64,000 nt of DNA, taken from Symsagittifera roscoffensis. Taxonomy: Eukaryota; Xenacoelomorpha; Acoela; Convolutidae. The stretch lies in the NCBI RefSeq assembly GCF_963678635.1, contig NC_087066.1, positions 49,969,581 through 50,033,580 of the forward strand, in the 5' to 3' direction. A program made the position numbers and the translations under genes. A model generated the notes under the pieces. That model had not been told where the DNA came from. It saw nothing but the letters and a program-made list of their open reading frames with translations, and searched no databases. The first letter of the stretch is position 1, and the number at the start of each line of letters is the position of its first letter. This document shows positions 19,883 to 27,626 of this stretch, piece after piece.

Positions 19883-20767
19883 TGTAACATTCGCCCAAAT
19901 ATCACACAGCGACGGAGCGTAGAAAAAGTACCTATTAACGACTGGCAGGCGTCAGTTACCTTAATTCTACTCGTTTTTCACCGTCTCGACCTTGCCAGTT
20001 GATTTTCTGGTCTGTCTAGGGCAAAGTAAAAAGTTACCATTTTTAGGCCATCAGTCAAACGACTTTTGATCAGCTTTCGTTTACATGCGAACACAACCAC
20101 ATAGCTGAGTCTCGGATCCTCAGACTACGTGATTGTCATTAAAAACACGGCTCGAACAACCTATTTTATTATGTTTTTGTGTGACAGTTTTATATTAAAT
20201 CCATTGGAGATGGATTGACCCTTTCCCTTTTTCTATCTACTCATGTCCTGAAATATCAAATAATATCGGTGTTTAATTAAGATCTAGGACATTACAGCAG
20301 CTGTTATAGTCAGTTTTCACAGTCCCTTCACATATAACAGTCTCTGGGGGACCAAGCCTCCGCTCCCGTGATTTTCTTGAGATAACACTCTTATCTCCTA
20401 TATTTCGTGTCCCGGGAGGGTTCCGTGGTATTTATCTTCCCCCCACTGAAGCCTCCGTCTCCACAAATATCTGTCGCTAAGGTCCTTATCGTGTGTTTTT
20501 GCCACGATAAGAGGCTCCGTGTTTTTCTGTCTCTGATACAACTGTTCTTCACAATCTCTATCGTGGTTCTGATTTTTGTCTTTTTCTTCAAAATGGCCGT
20601 CTTTTTTCTATTTCTCAGAAATGTTCTTCTTCCAATCGAAATTTTAAAAATAAAAATTCTAGAACATTCTGACCCTCCGTCGCAACACTTTTTTGTTCAT
20701 AAGGCCTTTAGTCACTCTTTTTTATGTCGCCGGAAGGTTGTGCTGTGTCATCTGGCAGAATGGCACA
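19883..20767 (-). repeat. 3' LTR of element B
   Basis: 885 bp, TGTAACATTCGCCCAAATAT to ...CAGAATGGCACA on the plus strand, so TG...CA in either orientation. The right edge abuts the polypurine tract of B. A sense-strand AATAAA near 20167-20172 is a candidate polyadenylation signal. The block AAAATGGCCGT..ATTTCTC.GAAAT near 20590 is shared with the LTRs of D and with 50560. Confidence 0.9.
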
Positions 20768-20780
20768 TACTCCCCGGACA
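20768..20780 (-). promoter_or_regulatory. Polypurine tract of element B
   Basis: Sense strand TGTCCGGGGAGTA directly before the LTR start TGTGCC. G-rich sequence at this exact place serves as the primer for plus-strand DNA synthesis in LTR retroelements. The same string lies at the LTR border of element D (52736-52748), which supports the assignment. Confidence 0.75.
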
Positions 20781-21517
20781 AGTCTCCATCAATGTCCCTA
20801 TTGATCGCATAACACCGGGTTATCGTCAAGTAGTTATCCAGTTTTCTGTAATCAATCTTACAAATCGCATAAGAAAATGAAATTTATCTACTCCACCTCA
20901 TTTCACTACGTGTTCACAAATGGCATCGTACTACATCTCACTGCCTTTCAACATTTTCACAAAATTTGCACCATGAGGAGTGTCCTAGATAAAAATTTCT
21001 TTTCTGACTACTTACGTCATCTCGCCATAAAACATCTTTTCGCTCTTTGTGATTAAAAAGTGGGACGTGGCACGGCCACGCACCCGTTAAAATTAACTTA
21101 ACACTACTCACCAAGTATAATCAGTCATTTATGCGGTCCTTTCCATATTAAAACTAAGAAACTCTGTGGCTAGGAAAGTTATTGAGTTACCCACCCTTCT
21201 CGAGCGAGTTTACTCAAACTTACCATGTCGCCACACAGTGAATTTGTGTCTTACACAGGTTAAAAACTTCAGTCGTGAATAAATAGGTATATATACTCAC
21301 CTATGTTCCTTATATACATACATAGATAGTAGTAACTAAAATCAACAATTTCAACAATTTTAACAATTGCAACATTTTCAAAGTTTGGTCTGACCAAACT
21401 AGATCAAAACAAAAAGTTTAACAAGTTCAATAATCAAAACTTGGTTGATTGGTTTAAGTTTTAGCACACAAATACAATCAAATTTTTCTCTCCTTCTCTT
21501 CTCTTCTTTGGTCATCT
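20781..21517 (-). other. 3' UTR of element B
   Basis: About 740 bp between the end of ORFX and the polypurine tract with no coding frame. It keeps blocks found in the D 3' UTR, such as AAATGGCATC.TACTACATC and ATTAAAACTAAGAAACT, which argues for a function at RNA level. The conserved hairpin region is listed separately. Confidence 0.65.
21162..21238 (-). ncRNA. Conserved hairpin in the 3' UTR of element B
   Basis: CTCTGTGG (21162-21169) can pair with CCACACAG (21231-21238) with one mismatch, and an internal CTCG/CGAG stem lies between. In element D the same place has CTTTGTGG/CCACAAAG with eight of eight pairs and CTCTT/AAGAG inside. The bases differ but pairing is kept. An RNA export, stability or packaging element is a guess. 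Confidence 0.45.
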
Positions 21518-23878
21518 TCACTCCATCATTTCTCCATCCTGATGTTCAGCGTCACTGTCTTCCAGGACTTTCTCTAACATGTCCAGAGAGTTGCGGGCCG
21601 TGCCCCAACCCTCCTGTTCCAACAGCCTCGGTTTGCAACAAGGTAGCAAGTCCACATTCACCTTCTGCTCCCGGTTCCTGCAAAAGCTGTTGTGAAGACA
21701 TAGGCTCACGTTTCGTTCTAGGTCAGCTCTTAAGACCTCTTTCTTCTCATCTTCAGTAACACAAGGCGTTCCAGCTACCCGCTTCACCGCTGTGGTGACC
21801 GCGTTTCTGTGCGTCAAGAATGCTCGTTTTAGGCTCCTGGTCCTATATCTAGCTGGAAAGATTGATAGGCTTCCGTGTTCCTCGACATGTGACGCTTCGC
21901 GCGTTCATACATCCAAGATGTCATCACTGCACGGAACCAAGGCATCAATCTTTGCCTTGACCATATTCTTTCAATGGCTTTAGGTATTTTCACAACCTTG
22001 CAGGTGGTTCTGAAAAGATCCAACTCACAACTCATTTTTACGTTGCTCAGCTGTTCAGGAGTCGGCACGGCTGTCTCCTGCTCACTTGTGTCCGCGTTAG
22101 CCTCCAACCTTTTGCTCTGTCTGTAATGCTCCAGGGAATATTTCCACGCTGAGGGACGTCACTAGCTCATGGGCACGCTCCAAGCGCTCGAGCGATTCTA
22201 TCGAACTCGTCATGCTACAAAATCCCAAGGCTGTGATCAGGTTTATGTCCGTCACCCCATGGCAGTCTGCGACCAACTCCATGGCACTCTTATCTGACAT
22301 GCTCAATCTTCCATACAATCGTGCCAGTTGTCGATGCTGCTCTCTCAGCGTAATCAGGCAGTGTCCCATGTTACAAACACGTCCTTCCATCCCACTGTGT
22401 TGAGCCAAGCATGTGCCTTGCTTCAACCAATTACTCGATGTACCTTCCTCGGACAGCTCAGTGGATGGGTTGCTCTTCCTCTTCGTCAATCTCATGGCCA
22501 GCAGGTGATGTATCATGGCCAGATCATGTAAACTCGCATCATCATCCCGTTCTAACATGACATCCGCGGTCATGTCCCAGATTAAGCCTGCGTTAGGATG
22601 GGGACACCAGGAAGGCTTCATGAGTTCCCACATCACTACTAGACTAGTTTTCAAGGGACCGTCCCAAGAACCACAATCAAAACTCACTTGCCCTTTTAGC
22701 TCGGGAATCGAGGGTTCGACCACTCGTTCTTCCAAAATAATTCCCAGCTTGGGTTGTTCCACCATCAGCATTCCGATTTCCTTAATTCGTTCAACCCAGA
22801 AGTTGAGCACTGTGACTTGCTCATAGTCGAAGTATGCTTCCCTGGCTTCTTCGTTCACGAAGGGATTATACGCCATCCCCGGTATGCCAGACACATATTG
22901 GAACGACTTCAGTTTCCCTAGTGTTGCAAACTCCTTTTGTCCTCTGGCCGCTTCAATCAAGTCTCTGCTCACTCTCAATTCTTTGTTGGAGTATCTTCTA
23001 ACCTCTTCCAACTTGCGATAGCTTTCCATATCATTCGACTCCTTGCTTGGCACGGTCAATGGCATGTCCTGATATAGCTCTAGGAGTGCCCTAAGGAAGT
23101 TCCTTTCGCAATCAACTCCCTTTTGCCGAATGATCTTTATACATTCTCCCAACACAGGAGTGGGGATGCGATCCACCACGAACCTGACAAAGCAAAGGGC
23201 ATCCTTACGCTTAGCCCATGCTATCGCTGAATCGTCTTTCGAAATCAATGCTCGTAGAGCTTCCATTAACTCTAGCTCCTGTTCTCGTGATTTCGAGTCA
23301 TTACTGGCTTCATACTCCGCCTTTTTGATGCCCATCAAGCACCAAGCCAGTCGTACTTGCAGATCAGTTCTCACGCAAGGATGAGCCAGGTATGCTGCCA
23401 CAGTAGCAGGTGCATTCATCGTCTCATCGAAGTATTTCTGGAGGGCCGCCCTCCAAGAAATTTCTAGCAGTTTTTCCAATCCAATTTCGTTCGCTTCTGA
23501 TGACATTACTGTGCCATACTCTCTTCGATTGAAGTTAGAGTTCTCCGTAAGCCCCTTCAAGTATTCTTGCATGGCTCTCTTCTCGCTCCAAGCCATCAGG
23601 TTCCCTCTCGCGGAGTTCCTCGCTTTCAACATCTCCACATAACCCCCTGCCGGATCTCCCATGTGGACCGATTCCGGCACAGTTATTCGAATGTACTCGA
23701 CCACGTCGAGTTGTCCTTCCAGTTTCAACTTGGCCATGTTGATTCGCGAGGGCCTATAATCTTCAAGTCCTCCAGATCCACATTGACTGATTACTTCCAT
23801 TTCTAACTTAGTGTCTGCCAGGGTTCGCGCCGTCTTCTTCGACCTTGTGGCGGTTACGGTCAGACCTGCCAAGAGCAT
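21518..23878 (-). pseudogene. Element B: ORFX, internally deleted and frameshifted
   Basis: A 593-codon frame (23878-22097) matches ORFX of D from its PPILMAG segment on: GGYVEMLKARNSARG, KKAEYEASNDSK, GIPGMAYNPFVNEEAREAYF and VADCHGVTDINLITALGF. After SVEIFPGALQTEQK a deletion of ~570 bp relative to D shifts the frame into the tail (22107-21829), and a one-base loss near 21828 shifts it again (21817-21518, THRNAVTTAVKR, CLHNSFCRNRE). The N-terminal ~110 residues are also missing. No domain is recognised; cysteine and histidine positions (CH.LITL, CRNRE..DLLPCC) are kept across copies. No signal peptide and no strong membrane segment, so it does not look like an envelope protein. Confidence 0.75.
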
Positions 23879-24164
23879 AGGGGGTATCAGATTCTCTTTT
23901 TCAATTCTGATTTAAAATTTTAGCACCAAGGTGGATCGTCCACCTTTATCTTTGTCAGAGTAGCACGAATAAGCGCTGTCACCTTGATGACACAAACATA
24001 AAACATATCATAACAATAACATAACATAAACACATAAACATCACACACCTATACTATCATATAAAAACCTAATCCCTAATACTGTACCTAAAACCTAACC
24101 TAAAACTTGACTCTAATTCTTATCGAGCAACTTAACAAAAACCACTTATCGCCGAGCGCAATCC
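23879..24164 (-). other. Element B: intergenic region after pol with deletion junction
   Basis: Contains a perfect 8-bp stem AAGGTGGA-TCG-TCCACCTT (23928-23946), also found in altered form in C (42119-42131) and D (62724-62736), then ATAAC-rich sequence near 24000-24055 shared with C and D. Immediately left of ~23925 the sequence jumps into ORFX, so about 6 kb present in D (the SGNH polyprotein and start of ORFX) has been removed. Confidence 0.65.
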
Positions 24165-27100
24165 TTAGCATATACTCAGATAGTATTTTTTATGTAAGTA
24201 AACTTCTATGTCAGTCTCTGAAAATATCACATGCACAAGAGCGTACAACTCTCTAGGGTGTAGCTTTCCCCTATTAGGATCGTATACTGGCAACGAGAGA
24301 GAGGTCACACCTCTCTCAACCAGGAAATCCCTAAGTCGAGTCAAGGCCAATACCAAGCTCTCCGGATTCACATGTTGCCTATCAGTAGCTTTCGTAACCA
24401 AAAACCACAAATATTTCCCTGGTATCTGTGATGCAACAGGGGGCAACGCTATCATTCCTCCTACACCAGGCCTCTGTTTCCACAAAAACTCGATATTCTT
24501 GTACTCTCTTTTAAAGTCGGCCGCTAGTGCTGTTTTGAAGCTTACGTCCGCCGTTATCGCTATGGCGCACGTGCGTTCCGTGAGTATGAAATCGCTGTCC
24601 GTTATGACGATATTGTTCGAATAGTGGTTCGGTAGATCAAAATACGATTCAAAGATTCGTCCAAAAGGTGGTTTCTTAGCATTCTCGCCCTCTGTCTCTA
24701 GTTCTCCGGTTTCTCTTGCCGATTTCAATTTTTTTATTATGAGGTTTTCGGTGTGGGTGAGTCCTACCCCCACTCCCCGGACAAAAATATCCATCGACGT
24801 CCCCGTCGATTGCCCAAAGTCTAGGAGACCGAGGTTGGATTGTGGAACACGTAGAGGACCATCTGGGGCGACCCAGTTGGACTCGGTATTGTCATGACTG
24901 ATGTATTTGACGCCGTCTCTATCGACGTCCTGAATCGTCAGGATCGTCTCTTTTGGATCTGTCGGCAGATCGTGGAGCCATTCGAGCACGCGCAAGTTTG
25001 TTATTTCTTGCTCATGAGTCTGTTCCGCTTCTGGTTCGAACTCCACTTCCGGTTCTGATCGATCGTCGATCCAATCTTGATCCATATCGTTCACAAGGTC
25101 CATTTCCCCTAGCATCGCCACTTCGTCCAGTCCCACCAGCGAGTCTATGACATCACTCACTACTATCCTGTCTACAACGAAGTCCTCGCCATACGGATTG
25201 TATTTCTTCTGGTTTTTTCCTTTCTTGCTTTGGCGTGTTTCCATGGTGAGAGGAAAGTCAGGCTGTATTCCTTTGTCAATTTCGGTTTGTTCCGGGCAAT
25301 CCCAGTCTTCTTCGGCATAGGGTAGAGTTTCATCGTCCACCTCTACTCGCTCAGTCAACTCGAGATCCAGTGGTAGATCGCAATCGTCCACCACCTCATT
25401 CCCGTCGTTCTTGTCGCGAGTACCCCTCTCATTCACTTCACAAGCAGGATCCACAATTAAATAGTCTCCCTCTTGCATGTCCGCTGGGATGCACCAATCC
25501 TCTGACGAGGCATTGTGCGGTTTGATATTCTCGTAATGAGCCGCTCTTCCAGTGCTCAGCCGATAAAAACGACCTCCTTGATGCACCTCTGTTATCTGAA
25601 ATGGACCACGCCATTTCTTTAATAGTTTCTTGGTTCCTTTTGATGGAACCACTTCCTGGAACACCCAGACGTAATCGCCAACTGAGTAGGCTTTTGCATC
25701 GGCTGTTCTTTTATCAAACCTCCTTTTTTGTCTAATTTGCGCCTGTTGCGTATTCCTCCTGCATAAGTCATTAAGGTCCTGCTGTCTTCTAATAACGTCC
25801 CGCACGTACGTTTGCGGTGCTGTTCTCTTCCCTTCATATTCAGGGTAGAAGAACGTTAATGGGAGTGCTTTTTCGTGACGCGTCAGCATCATATGTGGAC
25901 TTATTCCCGTGGTGGAATGCTCCGTGCTGTTGTAAGCACCCATCACTTGCGGCAAGTGCTTGACCCAGTCATCCATGTAGCGTGAGCAGTAGACTCTCAA
26001 CATGGATACCAGTGTGCGATTCTGCCTCTCGACTAGGCCATTCGTTTGCGGGTGATAAGTGGTCGAGTGGGCCTGAGCTACCTGCGACCTTTTCATTAAC
26101 TCTTTTGTGAGATCACCTACGAATGCTTTGCCATTGTCCGATTGGAACGTGATGGGGCAGCCATGCCTTGCTATCCACACGTTTATCAAATGATCGCATG
26201 TTTCTTCTGCCGATGCTGTCATGCAGGGTGCTGCCTCCGCATACTTCGTAAAATGGTCGATCATTACCAGCACCTGATTATAGCCCGTTGCTGTCATGCA
26301 GATTTTCTGATGATCAATTTGCACCACTTCGTTGAAACCTGACGATTCTATTGACTGTAGGGGGAACCTTAGTTTCCTGGGATCCTTTGCCTGTTGACAA
26401 GACAGGCATGCGGCTAACCATTTCTCACAAGCCTTCTTCAATCCCGGCCATTCGAATCGTTTTTGTATCCTGTTATACACTTTGTCCACGCCTTGATGTC
26501 CCATCTGATCATGTGAGCGAAAGAGCAATTCGGTCTGGTACAACTGTGGTAACACTATTGAATTGTATTTATAAAGGACCTTGTCCTCCTCCTTGCGCTT
26601 ACAGGCTACGATTCCGTCCTTATTCAGGTACAACAAGTCTTTCCTCTTCAGGTAAAATTGCTTCAGGATTTTGTAGCTGTCTTCTTCCAAGTCTCCCTTG
26701 TCAGGTGCTCCATTCTCGATCCATCTTTTCAGACTGCTCGTCATTCTATCATTTCGTTGAGCCCTCAGGAGATCCGACAGCCTGTACCTGGCTTTCAAAT
26801 ACGTCTTCACCACGTTCATTTGCCCACTCATTATCTCCGGAGCATGAGCATCGTCCATCAACTTGACACACCATATCTTTTTCAAAGGCGTCGCTTCTTG
26901 CACAGATGGTTCCAGATTGGTACGGACGACCGTACCATGTGGCAGCAATCTGGTTGGGCGTTTTGAAACTGCTATCAGCTCGAGCTCGTCTGCGGCATTA
27001 TCTACCACAGTGCCCTCTTCATCTGAGGTGTATCTGTCCCTGTCTGGATCCTGATGTGTTTCTCGGTCCAGCCCACGCTGCTTCCAGTCTACCAATAAGG

Positions 27101-27626
27101 AGTGGATTGCGATCTCTGACACATCGGAATTGGAAGTTGTTTCAGACGTGTTGTCCCAGGACTGGGGTCTCGAGTCACCACTTGAGTCGACTGATTCCTC
27201 AACATCATATTCCAAGTTGTCTGAGATGTTTCTTGACTCCCCGGACAAAACTCTGTCCATCGGTCGCTTTGAACCCGACTCCCCGGACAAAATTCTGCCC
27301 CTAGGTGGTCTAATCAACCTCTCCCCGGACAAGTCGTCCTGCACGGGCTCAAAGGTGTCTGACTCATCAGAGGAGACGTCCTTGACTGGCTCGAAGGTGT
27401 CAGACTCCCCGGACATTGTCTCGTCCATGGACGAACAATCTGGGCTTGGCTCGTATTCCTCTTTTGCATCCGTGAAGTGCACTCTCCTCGTGAAGCTAGA
27501 TCTCGACCTGATCCTGACTTCCTCAGTAGCTTGGTTTTGATTCGATGTTCCATATTCAGTGAACGAAGTTCCAACAATACTTCTTTCGGCATCGAGGTCA
27601 CCAGCTGGTTGACGATCGACCTGCAA
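24165..27626 (-). CDS. Element B: integrase with C-terminal TARG1-like macro domain
   Basis: A 1153-codon frame. The first ~110 residues repeat an LSGES-like motif five times and overlap the RT frame. An HHCC zinc region (SHDQMGHQGVDKVY, CLSCQQAK) precedes an integrase core with D438, D497 and E533, spacing D58D35E, and a GPF-type element (KKWRGPFQITEV) near residue 685. An acidic linker of ~300 residues leads to residues ~1004-1145, which fold by pattern as a macro domain: NNIVITDSDFI, CAIAITADVSFKTALAADF, KYLWFLVTKAT, VTSLSLPVYDPNRGKLHPRE and ALVHVIFSETDIEVY. Block order and length (~150) match the ADP-ribosyl hydrolase OARD1/TARG1 rather than the MacroD type. It is probably expressed by -1 frameshift from the RT frame; Met1 is unlikely to be a real start. 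Confidence 0.85.
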   Translation of the reverse strand: MQVDRQPAGDLDAERSIVGTSFTEYGTSNQNQATEEVRIRSRSSFTRRVHFTDAKEEYEPSPDCSSMDETMSGESDTFEPVKDVSSDESDTFEPVQDDLSGERLIRPPRGRILSGESGSKRPMDRVLSGESRNISDNLEYDVEESVDSSGDSRPQSWDNTSETTSNSDVSEIAIHSLLVDWKQRGLDRETHQDPDRDRYTSDEEGTVVDNAADELELIAVSKRPTRLLPHGTVVRTNLEPSVQEATPLKKIWCVKLMDDAHAPEIMSGQMNVVKTYLKARYRLSDLLRAQRNDRMTSSLKRWIENGAPDKGDLEEDSYKILKQFYLKRKDLLYLNKDGIVACKRKEEDKVLYKYNSIVLPQLYQTELLFRSHDQMGHQGVDKVYNRIQKRFEWPGLKKACEKWLAACLSCQQAKDPRKLRFPLQSIESSGFNEVVQIDHQKICMTATGYNQVLVMIDHFTKYAEAAPCMTASAEETCDHLINVWIARHGCPITFQSDNGKAFVGDLTKELMKRSQVAQAHSTTYHPQTNGLVERQNRTLVSMLRVYCSRYMDDWVKHLPQVMGAYNSTEHSTTGISPHMMLTRHEKALPLTFFYPEYEGKRTAPQTYVRDVIRRQQDLNDLCRRNTQQAQIRQKRRFDKRTADAKAYSVGDYVWVFQEVVPSKGTKKLLKKWRGPFQITEVHQGGRFYRLSTGRAAHYENIKPHNASSEDWCIPADMQEGDYLIVDPACEVNERGTRDKNDGNEVVDDCDLPLDLELTERVEVDDETLPYAEEDWDCPEQTEIDKGIQPDFPLTMETRQSKKGKNQKKYNPYGEDFVVDRIVVSDVIDSLVGLDEVAMLGEMDLVNDMDQDWIDDRSEPEVEFEPEAEQTHEQEITNLRVLEWLHDLPTDPKETILTIQDVDRDGVKYISHDNTESNWVAPDGPLRVPQSNLGLLDFGQSTGTSMDIFVRGVGVGLTHTENLIIKKLKSARETGELETEGENAKKPPFGRIFESYFDLPNHYSNNIVITDSDFILTERTCAIAITADVSFKTALAADFKREYKNIEFLWKQRPGVGGMIALPPVASQIPGKYLWFLVTKATDRQHVNPESLVLALTRLRDFLVERGVTSLSLPVYDPNRGKLHPRELYALVHVIFSETDIEVYLHKKYYLSIC

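Noticed and set aside
16877-20767. A separate short element between the LTRs at 16877 and 19883
   Set aside because: The sequence right of B continues the same coding region as the left part, so these are the two halves of one host element and not an independent insertion.
22515-22826. Plus-strand frames over the retrotransposon genes
   Set aside because: They are shadows of conserved minus-strand coding sequence; their residues are not conserved between copies B, C and D.
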